Positions 21,207-31,910 of a DNA stretch of 64,000 nucleotides are shown in pieces. Numbering within the stretch: the first letter of the stretch is position 1; each line of letters starts with the position of its first letter. The translations under genes and the position numbers were made by a program. Below the pieces are notes generated by a model. That model worked only from the letters and a program-made list of their open reading frames with translations, searched no databases and was not told the DNA's origin. The stretch is from Deroplatys truncata (lineage: Eukaryota; Arthropoda; Insecta; Mantodea; Mantidae), in the NCBI GenBank assembly GCA_030765065.1, contig CM060984.1, positions 99,801,488-99,865,487 of the forward strand. Reading direction: 5' to 3'.

Positions 21207-22990
21207 TTTACTTTCTCTACTACGTATAGTAAGTAGGGGAAGTATTGCATTCCACCCAAAAATTCGATACCGAGATTTCGCCGGAAATACATGTTTTGAG
21301 ACCTCCTGAATCCAAAAAAAGCATTTTTGGAAACATGTCCGTGTGTGTGTCTGTGTGTGTGTGTGTCTGTGTGTGTGTCTGTGTGTGTGTGTCTGTGTGT
21401 CTGTGAACAGCATAACTCAAAAACGAACAGTCGGATAAGCACCAAACTTGGTATTTAGGTTCAGTATCTTCCAGAGATGCGACACGAAGGTTTTCAAGAA
21501 AATCCCCCCACCCCAGACTACCCTTTACATGGAAGATTTTTCGAAAATTTTAATTTTCTCAAAAATGGCTCTAACGATTTTGATGAAAATATCATATGTT
21601 TAAGATAATGTCATGAGAAATGAAATGTATATCTCGAATTTTCTGGGAATGTCTCCAAAAGTATTCTTCATTGTGAACGACTTTTGCATAACTGGTAAAC
21701 CATAAGAGATAGACAAAATTTTACTACACAAAAAATGTAGATCGCGTTAAAATACACAACTTATGTCATATACATTTCTTTTGTTGAGTGAACCGTTTTC
21801 GAGATATTGCTTGTTATTTCCTTAAATTTTCCAATACTTATACTTTTTCTCAAATGCGTTATTCATTTTTTTTATGTCCTGGACATGCAAAGAGAATGGA
21901 ATGCGCCACATAGCAACCAGCGTTAAAATATTTGACTATCGCTTAAAAGCTACCATATTTCCCTTGCATCTACAAGAAAATCTGATGTGTTACACTCACA
22001 TGACTTTCTCTACTCTTGTACAAACTATTTTTACAAACGCTTATTCTCCATATGCTTCATGTTAATCGAGATATCGAGATGTCAATCTTATTGGTAATTT
22101 TCATGTAGATGCAAAGGGAATATGCTAGGTTTTAAGCGATAGTCAAATATTTTAACGCTGGTTGCTATGTGGCGCATTCCATTCTCTTTGCATGTCCAGG
22201 ACATAAAAAATGAATAACGCATTTGAGAAAAGGTATAAGTATTGGAAAATTTAAGAAAATAACAAGCAATATCTCGAAAACGGTTCACTCAACAAAAGAA
22301 ATGTATATGACATAAGTTGTGTATTTTAACGCGATCTACATTTTTTGTGTAGTAAAATTTTGTCTATCTCTTATGGTTTACCAGTTATGCAAAAGTCGTT
22401 CACAATGAAGAATACTTTTGGAGACATTCCCAGAAAATTCGAGATATACATTTCATTTGCCATGACATTATCTTAAACATATGATATTTTCATCAAAATC
22501 GTTAGAGCCATTTTTGAGAAAATTAAAATTTTCGAAAAATCTTCCATGTAAAGGGTAGTCTGGGGTGGGGGGATTTTCTTGAAAACCTTCGTGTCGCATC
22601 TCTGGAAGATACTGAACCTAAATACCAAGTTTGGTGCTTATCCGACTGTTCGTTTTTGAGTTATGCTGTTCACAGACACACAGACACACACACAGACACA
22701 CACACACACACACAGACACACACACAGAAACACACACGGACATGTTTCCAAAAATGCTTTTTTTGGATTCAGGAGGTCTCAAAACATGTATTTCCGGTGA
22801 AATCTCGGTATCGAATTTTTGGGTGGAATGCAATACTTCCCCTACTTACTATACGTAGTAGAGAAAGTAAAAATTACCAATAAGATTGACATCTCGATAT
22901 CTCGATTAACATGACGCATATGGAGAATAGGCGTTTGTAAAATTAGATTGTACAAGAGTAGAGAAAGTCATGTGAGTGTAACACATCAGA
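21207..22990 (-). mobile_element. TCTGATG-family third-level copy, minus strand, split by a plus-strand copy
   Basis: The 3' part lies at 21207-21978 with a long microsatellite, ending CATCTACAAGAAAA. The 5' part resumes at 22874 (TTACCAATAAGATTGACATC) and ends with CACATCAGA at about 22989. The uninterrupted equivalent at 45165-45190 reads straight through this junction. Confidence 0.82.
21979..22873 (+). mobile_element. TCTGATG-family innermost full copy, plus strand
   Basis: A complete 895-bp copy from TCTGATGTGTTACACTCACA to GTAGTAGAGAAAGTAAAAA. Because its empty site is known (CAAGAAAA|TTACC), it defines the ends best: the element sits between A and T with no duplication visible beyond the shared A-run. 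It is nearly the exact inverse of the adjoining minus copies, so 21207-22873 is a long inverted repeat. Confidence 0.9.
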
Positions 22991-23222
22991 TTTTTTTATG
23001 TCCTGGACATGTAAAGAGAATGGAATGCCCCACATAGCAACCAGCGTTAAAATATTTGACTATCGCTTTAAACCTAGCATATTCCCCTTGCATCTACATG
23101 AAAATTACCAATAAGATTAACATCTCGATATCTCGATTAACATGAAGCATATGGAGAATAAACGTTTGTAAAAATAGTTTGTAAAAGAGTACAGAAAGTC
23201 ATGTGAGTGTAACACATCAGAT
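22990..23222 (-). mobile_element. TCTGATG-family 5' segment, minus strand
   Basis: Only the 5' quarter is present (ATGTCCTGGACATGTAAAGA to ACATCAGA). It shares private variants with the 5' end of the next copy (CTTTAAACCTAGC, CATGAAAATTACC, AAAAGAGTACAGAAAG), so one is a duplicate of the other. Confidence 0.8.
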
Positions 23223-24098
23223 TTTTTACTTTCTCTACTACGTATAGTAAGTAGGGGAAGTATTGCATTCCACCCAAAAATTCGATACCGAGATTTCACC
23301 GGAAATACATGTTTTGAGACCTCCTGAATCCAAAAAAAGCATTTTTGGAAACATGTCCGTGTGTGTGTCTGTGTGTGTGTGTGTGTGTCTGTGTGTGTGT
23401 CTGTGAACAGCATAACTCAAAAACAAACAGTCGGATAAACACCAAACTTGGTATTTAGGTTCAGTATCTTCCAGAGATGCGACACGAAGGTTTTCAAGAA
23501 AATCCCCCCACCCCAGACTACCCTTTACATGGAAGATTTTTCGAAAATTTTAATTTTCTCAAAAATGGCTCTAACGATTTTGATGAAAATATCATATGTT
23601 TAAGATAATGTCATGAGAAATGAAATGTATATCTCGAATTTTCTGGGAATGTCTCCAAAAGTATTCTTCATTGTGAACGACTTTTGCATAACTGGTAAAC
23701 CATAAGAGATGGACAAAATTTTACTACACAAAAAATGTAGATCGCGTTAAAATACACAATTTATGTCATACACATTTCTTTTGTTGAGTGAACCGTTTTC
23801 GAGATATTGCTTGTTATTCCCTTAAATTTTCCAATACTTATACCTTTTCTCAAATGCGTTATTCATTTTTTTATGTCCTGGACATGCAAAGAGAATGGAA
23901 TGCGCCACATAGCAACCAGCGTTAAAATATTTGACTATCGCTTTAAACCTAGCATATTCCCCTTGTATCTACATGAAAATTACCAATAAGATTAACATCT
24001 CGATATCTCGACTAACATGAAGCATATGGAGAATAAACGTTTGTAAAAATAGTTTGTAAAAGAGTACAGAAAGTCATGTGAGTGTAACACATCAGATT
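23223..24098 (-). mobile_element. TCTGATG-family full copy, minus strand
   Basis: A complete copy from ACTTTCTCTACTACGTATAG to GTGTAACACATCAGA. It is very close in sequence to copies at 21207, 21979 and 44407, which suggests recent amplification. Confidence 0.88.
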
Positions 24099-24490
24099 TT
24101 TTTGTCTTGGATATGCAAAGAAAGGGGATATGTGGGAAAGAGAATGGTGCTGCACCTAGCAACCAGCTATTAAGAGATATGTATGTGCTTAAAGGCTACT
24201 GTATTTCTATATTGCCCGTGTAAATATACATTCCCCTTACATCTACAAGAAAATAAGCAATAAGATAGAGTCTGCAAATGTTTATCTCGATTAACATGAA
24301 GTAGATGGAGAATAAGCGTTTATAAAAATAGTTTGTACAAGAGTAGAGAAAGTCACGTGAGTGTAACACATCAGATTTTTTTTATTCAGGGGGTCTCTAA
24401 ATATGTATTTCCGGTGAATTCTCGGTATCGAATTTTTGGTTGGAATACAATACTTCCCCTACTTACTATACGTAGTAGAGAAAGTAAAAA

Positions 24491-24960
24491 TGCCTTTGGA
24501 GTCAGGTGGGCGCTCTGGTAATCGGTAATCCCAATGTGTGTCTTTCTTGGGAAATCTTAATATCGCCTTTTTAAACGGAATGCAACCTTAGGACATATTG
24601 GATACGGGTAAGCGTACGCCTAGGCCTGAGTTTTTCTGATCTGACTCTCTTTTCCAACTCCGTCTCAAACCAGTCTTGAGTGAGAAAAGCCATTTCAGTA
24701 ATGAAACATTGATAAACACATAATTAACATTGGAATTCTGCTTTTTATTAGCCTTCCATTTTTATATCCTGTTTACTCTCGTATATGGAAACAAATTTCC
24801 TTGTAACTACTATTAACATAGCATGAGTTACAACAAGTAAAACATTTTCAAAGATAAATACACAATTTTTTCTGAAACATTAATTTTACAATCGGAAACA
24901 TCACCCATTGAAATAATAATATGCATGATTTAGATAAATTAAGCTTTGTTTATATTAGTA
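24491..24960. other. Non-coding spacer, nothing recognised
   Basis: No ORF, repeat copy or RNA gene recognised. Confidence 0.3.
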
Positions 24961-27070
24961 ATAATTCCACATTATGCTTTATTTGTTAAAATTATGCATT
25001 AATTTTTATGATTATGCTATATTTTTATAATGCTTTTGTTTCATATAAATAAACTTCAATATCTTAATGCAGTTTTTGTGACAGTAAAGTAAGTTTGTGT
25101 TATAAAAATAATATAAAGTTATACAAGAACACACTACAATAAGAGAACAGTGCTAAAGAATGAAAATCTAGTCATCTATGTCACTCTCAGTCTCTCTAAC
25201 ACACTCTTGTGGTTAATTAATTGCAAGTTGTTGGTGAGATTCAAGATTTTCTTCTGTTCAGACAATTGAGCTTTTCTCAACTGAAGCAGATGATAGAGGA
25301 ACCATTATTGCCTTCATTGCTAGCTTACTTAGCGTAGGCACCTTTGGAATGTTTCTGTCAGAAGGATAAAACAGTAATAAAAGACAAATTTTCTTCCTGT
25401 GCCATTGCTGCATATGTTGATGTTTTTTCCATTAGAATATCAATGTTAAGGAAGCGCTTCAGTTCACCTGAAGTGAAGATGGAATAAATCTGCTCAGGAA
25501 CGGCTAATGATGGATCTAAATTCTGAACTTCCTTCCAGTAGCCTTTTGCAGGATGATTCACTCATATATGTCTCAAGTTTTTACATGCTACACAGAACTT
25601 TGAAGCAATGAAGAACTGATGATAGAATGTCAGGCCTGTGTTGCATCAGTACTATCTGATTCCAAAATCTGTATTTGCTTACAAATACAATCAGAAACTT
25701 CAGACAGAGTTCTGAGTTGAAGTTGAAGGGCTTCATTTTCAACCAGTCGTTTTAAATTTGTTAAAGCAGCACTACCTTCACCATCTTCCAGTTCGATCCA
25801 ACGTTTAACTGCATTGAAATTGATACTGTGATATTTTCATGCCTTCAATCACGTGCCCCAACGAGTTATTTTTCTGGAACTGGTGGTAGATCAAATTCTT
25901 CCGATTTTTTAAGCAGTCTAGTAATCTCTCCCTTCTGGCTGCAGTTTTCATTAAAGCAGTTTTAACAGCTGCAATGAATTCATTAGCAATTTTGAGCGAA
26001 AATCTAACCTCTTTAGCACAAAGACGCTATACATGAACCCAACAGGTAGAACGTAAAAGCTGAGGTGCAACTCCAGTCATTCCCCTGCCAGCAGAAAGCA
26101 CTGTCCGGTACTAAAATAATGAAATTAGATTGTGAACACTATTAAGATCTAGAGTGTCAAATAATAAATTTGCTATAACATAAGCATTGCAATGTTGTAC
26201 AATTTTGGTTTTCACAAGACGGGTTTTCTCGCCCACAACACCCAATGGAGAAACAAGAACATTCACCACCTTACGATTCTTTAGATCTGTCAACAGATTT
26301 GGTTTTCTGGAGATCTTCAGCACACTTGTCTTCTCAGAGTGGTTTCACTGGGAGCCTGTTTCATACTTGTAGCTTTTGCTATCCACTGAGGAAACTATTC
26401 GTTGCGGAAGACATGCCATGGAATACCAGCAGAAGTGAATGCTTTGACCATTTCTTTCATATTAAGCTTTGAACTTTCCATGCGCTGCCATACTTGAGAT
26501 ATAGTACCGGTACATATGCTGCTAGGGACGCCTGAAGTTGAACCATGTCCATCATTCTCTTTCTGAGATCTACATTTAAAACTTTCCACATACTTATGCA
26601 CAATGGACTTCTTTACAGAATTAATGCACTCTTAATATAAGGTACATAAAAGTTTCCCTTTTCAGCCACAAGATAATCTGCTGGGAACTCACGAACGCTT
26701 TTAATTGCATTTACAGCAGTTTTTGGCATGCTGGTGTTCAATAGATGTAAACTGCTTGATTCAGATTGTATACTGACAATAAAACCGTTAAACTTCACGC
26801 ACAAGATGTTCATTGCTGAAATTCCTAGCTTTTCATTGTTGTTGGAAATATTGTTAATTTCTGCATTGAATCTATTGTTAGATTTTAAACAGGCAGTTAA
26901 TTTCCAAGAATTATGCTTTATATTACATATTGTGCTTTCATGCTTTATTTTTTAAAATTATGCTTTCAAAAATGATTTTTCCCAGACCCTTAGACCTCCA
27001 AAATCATTCGGGCAGCAACCACATGTGCAAAGCCCTGTTATGCTTTTTATGTTTATTATGCTTTTGGGTT
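24961..27070 (-). mobile_element. Degenerate hAT-type element with TTATGC-rich flanks
   Basis: A decayed transposase (25200-26830) is bordered on both sides by clusters of TTATGC motifs. On the left, ATTATGCTTTATTTGTTAAA then ATTATGC near 24974. On the right, TCATGCTTTATTTTTTAAAA then TTATGC near 26938, and TTATGCTTTTTATGTTTATT near 27040. Subterminal motif clusters are usual for hAT elements, which fits, but terminal inverted repeats and an 8-bp target duplication were not found, so the ends are approximate. Confidence 0.5.
25200..26830 (-). pseudogene. hAT-family transposase pseudogene with CGGBP1-like N-terminus
   Basis: Read on the minus strand in broken frames. The N-terminal segment near 26730-26570 (MPKTAVNAIKSVREFPADYL, then VAEKGNFYVPY and HKYVESFKCRSQ) resembles the CGGBP1-type BED-like zinc finger, in which cysteines and histidines bind DNA; here some positions are lost. 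A middle segment near 26320-26110 (RKVVNVLVSPLG, HCNAYVIANLLFDTL) matches the start of the hAT catalytic core. It is followed by GVAPQLLRSTCW and FIAAVKTALMKTAARRERLL. The C-terminal piece at 25561-25358 (NHPAKGYWKEVQNLDPSLAV) matches the region before the hAT dimerisation domain. Many stops and frameshifts show it cannot be expressed as one protein. Confidence 0.7.
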
Positions 27071-27767
27071 GAAGTGGCAATAATATAATACAATAATTAA
27101 TGTAATAATAAGAATAATAATTATGAACCTATAATTGATGATACCTATCATTGAGCACATTTTATAATAACTACAAATTTAACTTTCTTATCATGTCTCA
27201 ATTTTAGCTCCATCTACAAACCTTTGAAATTGAGTCTTATGAAAAGTTACTAAAGAATGCATTTGTCTCCACTTTAAAAATAATTTACTAACCGAAAGAA
27301 AATTCTGTTTTAATATGTAGAAGGAACAAATGATAATACAGGTTACCTGTTCTGGCGTTTTTCAGTTTATGTATTTTATTAGTTTTATTTTTGATCGAAA
27401 ATTGCACCGATTTTTCAACTTTTTCATGTATGGTGTTTACAAAATATTTTATATGAAATTAATCGAGCAATTTCTTTGATATAATATCTGACCGATATAA
27501 TTAAAGCTAACGGAGAAATACGTTTGTGAAGTTGTAAAAACTGAGGTGTTAATGAAGTTCAATATAATCGTTGATTACTCCTGACTTCGACATGTTTTTT
27601 TTCTCCGTCAGAATAAACCCCAATTTCCCCTGTAATTTCAAGTGTTAATAGAACAAGTTGTTCTAAACGTGTGTAAATGGATTTTGCAAACATCTCGGAT
27701 GCAAAAGTTGAAAAATCAGTGAAAATATTAGACACTGTGAGGAAACTAAATTCAGTTTTATTTATGG
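27071..27767. other. AT-rich non-coding stretch
   Basis: No gene recognised. About 27400-27620 resembles 11920-12150 (ACAGGTT..., TTTTTCAACTTTTTCATGTA, GAAGTTGTAAAAACTGAGG), an old unassigned repeat. Confidence 0.35.
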
Positions 27768-28815
27768 ACGCTCTTTAACTACTATGGTTCTTAGCATCCC
27801 ATTCTATATTGGGCGTGAAAGGCCGGGATTTTGCTCAGAGGCCTCTTTATCAGGCTTGAGGTTCTCTTACGTGCCGTAAATCTACGACACGGGACGACAG
27901 GCTGTACTTCCCTTCCGAAGGAAGCCATGCTAAGGATTTTTAAGCTAAAAAAATTTGATGTGTTACACTCACCTGACTTTCTCTATCTAGTACAAACTAT
28001 TTTTACAAACGCTTATTCTCCATATGCTTCACGTTAATCGAGATGTTAATCTTATTGCTAATTTTCTTGTAGGTACAAGGGGAATATGGTAGGCTTTAAG
28101 CGATAGTCAAATCTTTTAAGAGCTCTATGTAGCGCATTCCATTCTCTTTGCATGTCCAATACATAAGTATTGGAAAATTTAAGGGAATAACAAGCAATGT
28201 CTCAAAAATGGTTCGCTCAACAAAAAATGTATATGACATAAATTGTGTATTTTAACGCGATCTACATTTTTTTTGTAGTAAAATCTTGTCTATCTCTTAT
28301 GGTTTACCAGTTATGCAAAAGTCGTTCACAATGAAGAATACTTTTGGAGACATTCCCAGAAAATTCTAGATATACATTTTATTTGTCATGAAAATATCTT
28401 AAACATATGATATTTTAATCAAAATCGTTAGAGCCATTTTTGAGAAAATTAAAATTTTGGAAAAATGTTCCATGTAAAATGTAATCTGGGGTGGGGGGAT
28501 TTTCTTGAAAACCTTCGTGTCGCATCTCTGGAAGATACTGAACCTAAATACCAAGTTTGGTGTTTATCCGACTGTTCGTTTCTGAGTTATGCTGTTCAGA
28601 GACACACACAGACACAGACATACATCCATACACATGCGTTTTTGGATTCAGGGGGTCTCAAAACATATATTTCTGGTGAAATCTCGGTATCGAATTTTTG
28701 GGTGGAATACAATACTTCCCCTACTTACTATACGTAGTAGAGAACGTAAAAATTATCCATCGTTCTCCGTCGGGTTTGAACTCCCTACCTCGGGAACTAG
28801 AGACACTGTGAAGCT
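27768..28815 (-). mobile_element. SINE-B, minus strand, split by a TCTGATG-family insertion
   Basis: The body lies at 27768-27953 (TTCTATATTGGGCGTGAAAG, GCTCAGAGGCCTCTT, CCTTCCGAAGGAAGCCATGC) and the head remnant at 28752-28815 (GTCGGGTTTGAACTCC, CCTCGGGAACTAGAGAC). In the intact copy at 17771-18049 these parts are adjacent across CGAAAAAATCCATCGC, so the insertion hit the A-run before T. Confidence 0.8.
27954..28751 (+). mobile_element. TCTGATG-family element inside SINE-B, plus strand
   Basis: A complete copy starting TTTGATGTGTTACACTCACC and ending TACGTAGTAGAGAACGTAAA. The surrounding SINE-B provides an independent empty-site comparison: A-run on the left, T on the right, no other duplication. 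Confidence 0.88.
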
Positions 28816-28919
28816 AATAAAATGAAAAATATTGAATAACGCCAGGACACATATCGTTTGTTCTTTGTGAATATTAATAGTTAGAATTTTCTGTTGATTA
28901 ATTTGAGTCTTTCACGTAC

Positions 28920-29778
28920 ATAATAGGTAGAGAAGGTACTGCATTTCACCCAAATTTCGATACCGAGACTTCACTGGAAATACATGTTTTGAGGCTCCCT
29001 GCATAAAAAAAGAAAGCATTTTTATAAAAGGTCCGCGTGTTTCTATTGACATACCCTGTGTCTGTGAAGAGCATAATTCGAAAAAGAAAAGTCGGATAAA
29101 TACCAGACTTGGTATTTAGGTTCAATATCTTCCAAAGATACGACACAAAGTTTTTCAATAAAATTTTCCCGACTCAAACAATCCTTTACATGGAACATTT
29201 TTTAAAATTTTGATTTTCTAAAAATAGCACTAACGACAATGATTAAAATGCCATATATATGAAAAATATTTACATGACAAATAAAGTTTATAATTTGAAT
29301 TTTTGGGGAATAACCTATGAAGTACTCTTCATTCGGAGGGAATTTTGTATAATCTTGTATAACTTGTAAACGTTAAGCGATAGACGAAAACGTACTACAT
29401 AAAAAGAGTAGGTTTCTTTAAAACATACAATTTATTTAAAATAAGTTTTTGTGTGTCATAAACCACAGAACAGTTTCTGGGATATCCGTCCTTAAAGGTC
29501 CGATTTGTTCATTTATTGGTCATTCTCTTAAAAGTCCTTTCAACATTCAGTTGTCTCTCGCGATTACATGGAAACAATATGAAATGTTAAGGCCAGCATA
29601 CAGCCTTCGGTTCTTAAGCATTTGACTGTCGCTTTTTGCACTGTATCTAGAACGTTCTGCAAAGTTTATTTGGATTAAAATGTAGTGGATAGAAAAATAA
29701 GCTCGAGAAAGAATAATTTGTATACCCGCAAATAAACGATGGAGGGCAGAGAAAGTCATGTGAATGTATCACATCAGA
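28920..29778 (-). mobile_element. TCTGATG-family element, minus strand, old subfamily
   Basis: It starts near ATAATAGGTAGAGAAGGTAC and ends AAAGTCATGTGAATGTATCA then CATCAGA. Microsatellite degraded. The interior (ACCAGACTTGGTATTTAGGT, CCTTTACATGGAACATTTTT) matches the family. Confidence 0.83.
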
Positions 29779-30473
29779 ATTTTTAAAGTGGAGACGAAGA
29801 CTTTGGAGATGGTATATTATACATAGATTGATTCATTTACGATTTCTCTGAGGTGCTAATGCTAAATTTAAGTAAGTGCTGCGCGAACAGTTGTGGCAAC
29901 ATTGCTTATTTGTAACTGAAGTGTTCTACTGTCCATACAAAACTTTTGAATTACCCTGTAGTACCATTATGGATTTTTTGTTTTTTCCCATCTCGTAGTT
30001 TAATATAGGAGACAAAAAGTGTGTGTGTGTGTCCTGAACGGGCTCTTTCTATTGGATTGCAATATCAGCATCATCTTGTAGGGCACAGTTTTCCTCCCAC
30101 TTGTTTCTAAGTTTGTTACACGCACGTGACTGTGTTTTCAAGCATTTGTTTACGAGAATTGGTCAACTTCTGCGACGTTCTTTCAAACTGCGAAAGAAGT
30201 TTCATTTCCAGATTCGTTGAATTTGATTACAAATAACGAGATGAGTATTCTAAGTTTTTAAACAAAGTCCTGAGCTTCTGACTTAATAAATACATTCAAG
30301 TCGCGTATTTCGAATTTATAATATGTAGCCATCCCTTGTTTAATTGGCAAGTAACTATTTTATCTACCAAGCTACCCCGTCTTTACAAAGAAATATTGGG
30401 AAACTGCAGGATAAGCCCGCGGAGAACAGTGAGACTTTAAAGGAAAAAAATAACGAGCACCTCTCTAGTATCC
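29779..30473. other. Non-coding stretch, nothing recognised
   Basis: No coding or repeat signal was recognised apart from a short GTGTGTGTGTGTGT run at about 30020. Confidence 0.3.
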
Positions 30474-31275
30474 ACCGAGCGAGGTGGCTCAGGCGGCAGG
30501 GGACCCCCACTCTCAACCCATGGGTTTTTAGCGGGGTTTCCTGGATCGCCAGGCGAATGCTGGAGTGGTTTCTTTCAGCCCCCGAATTTCCTGACCCTCG
30601 TTTCTTCCATTTATCATTTCATTCATCCATCCCGTTGGTCTTTTTCAGGATAGGAAGTGTTGGCGATGGTGTTTCGGTGCAGCGTGGCAGAGGAAAAGAC
30701 TGCTCTCTGTGAACTCTCCCCGTCCCTCTGCTTTCAGCTGGCTGCCGGGGTATCCGAACCCCCTTGAGGGGCATTGAAGCCCCTTTGTGTGAGGTGGAGT
30801 CCCCCGTCTGCCGAGGTGTCTACTTCTGGAAACTTAGGGACCCTGTCATTGCGTACTGTCGCTTCTGGATTCGTCCGCTCGGTGTCTCCTCTCGCCTCAT
30901 TTCTCCAAGGATGCCCCCTCATGGGGCGTAGGCACAATATTCCCTCTGGCCGAGTCCCCTCCGTTAAGGAAGACAAGATAACATAGTAGCTTTTGAAAGA
31001 TTTCTCCTGGCATTTGGCGAGACTGCTGAGGTCCCCTTCCTGCCTGGGAGCTGTCTCGTCTGCACCTGGGATCCCCAGATTGCGGGTAACTAAGGTAGGG
31101 CTAGCTGGCTTCAGGATTAGTGCCAATTGGAATTGTTAGGGACTCCGTCCTTGTTAGTTCACATAGTCATCCGAATCTGGTCGCCCTTCAGGTCTCCCCT
31201 TCATCCCAGGAGTCATGATGGAAGCACAAAGGGCCCACGTGTGGTGCGTGTTCCAGTTACTGGAGGCCCCTTCTT
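30474..31275 (+). mobile_element. Long SINE-A relative, plus strand, next to exon 2 of the PRR5-like gene
   Basis: The head reads GAGCGAGGTGGCTCAGGCGG, followed by GGGGTTTCCTGGATCGCCAG and GAATGCTGGAGTGGTTTCTT, as in the SINE-A copies. The terminal block (CCGAATCTGGTCGCCCTTCA, GGAAGCACAAAGGGCC) is also shared. The roughly 450 bp in between has no counterpart in the shorter copies, so this is either a longer subfamily or a copy carrying an insertion. It lies antisense to the host gene, ending about 55 bp beyond the exon 2 donor site. Confidence 0.65.
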
Positions 31276-31330
31276 CTGACTACTCCTAACTTTACCTACT
31301 ACAGCCAGGTGATAAAGTGAAAATGCATAC

Positions 31331-31603
31331 CTTGACTTGCACGAATATGGCCTCCAGGGCTGGCAGGACGTGGCAGTAGAAATGTGTCCAGGAGGCAGCA
31401 AGGCTGCCGACGAGATCCTCACCTCTCTGCTCCACTTGCTCCAGGAGTAAGCAGGCTGCGGCAGGTAGCAGCGTGTTCTGGTAGTACTCGAAAATGAAGG
31501 CACCTGCCTGTGAGCGGAGCAGCACTCGAATGTCGTTGTGTAGAGCGGTGAGCTGACCTCTCACAAACAACGGGGCAGCGTATCCACTCCGTTTCTGTTG
31601 ATT
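31331..31603 (-). CDS. PRR5: PRR5/PRR5L (Protor) family, exon 2: HbrB-like domain
   Basis: PRR5-family proteins are TOR complex 2 subunits that bind Rictor and help direct growth-factor signalling to AGC kinases in the cytosol. This 91-codon exon reads on the minus strand from an acceptor TTTACTAAACAG to a donor GTATGC at 31330. A second acceptor nine bases later (AATCAACAG) would also keep phase 0, making 88 codons. The peptide contains IRVLLRSQAGAFIFEYYQNT, LVGSLAASWTHFY and VLPALEAIFVQVK. These match position by position the start of the HbrB-like domain of animal PRR5 proteins (the LL...G.F..EY.QN.LL, SLA..W..F and VLP.L.AIF signatures). The frame has no stop and GC content is well above the surroundings. 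The rest of the domain must be in exons further left or outside the window. Confidence 0.88.
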
Positions 31604-31910
31604 CTGTTTAGTAAACAAATCAGAACTGATGATTTCCCACGCGGTTCAAACCACGACTAGCTTAGGGTTAATTAATTAATTAAAATCAATTTATTGTTAC
31701 AGTGTATAAAATTAGATTGCGAGGAGTCAAATGCGATATCCTTTTTCTGTAATTAAAATGCTGCCTTTTTATTTCCCGGCAATTTATAGCACTGTCTGTT
31801 GATCAATTAGAGTTGATGAGGTCTGTTAAACAATTTTCTACACATGTTAAGAATCGACAAATATACCTTATCTATTACGGCATTGGCTAAAGTCTAAGGT
31901 TATACATAGG

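Larger units (their letters stand above)
20577..24375 (-). mobile_element. TCTGATG-family second-level copy, minus strand, interrupted
   Basis: The 3' half (ACTTTCTCTACTACGTATAG onward) is at 20577-21206 and stops at TTATTCG before a T-run. A matching 5' portion resumes after the inner copies at about 24099 (TTGTCTTGGATATGCAAAG) and ends CACGTGAGTGTAACACATCA at 24375. Which of two available 5' portions (22990-23222 or 24099-24375) belongs to this half is uncertain. Confidence 0.7.
19857..24490 (+). mobile_element. TCTGATG-family outer copy of a multi-level nest
   Basis: The outer plus-strand copy starts TCTGATGTGTTACACTCACA at 19857, runs to ACACGGACATG and TTTTCAAAAATG near 20576, and resumes at about 24376 with TTCAGGGGGTCTC, finishing with the 3' palindrome and GAAAGTAAAAA at 24490. 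The 3.8 kb in between consists of at least four more copies of the same family, inserted in the T-run that follows AAAAATGC in intact copies. Confidence 0.85.

Noticed and set aside
21979-22873. Canonical Helitron
   Set aside because: The A|TC start fits, but no CTRR 3' end follows the hairpin; the copy ends GAAAGTAAAAA. Asymmetric subterminal repeats fit Helentron-type elements better.
30734-31126. ORF of 130 codons on the minus strand
   Set aside because: It lies within the GC-rich body of a SINE-A relative; GC-rich DNA has few stops, and no domain is visible.
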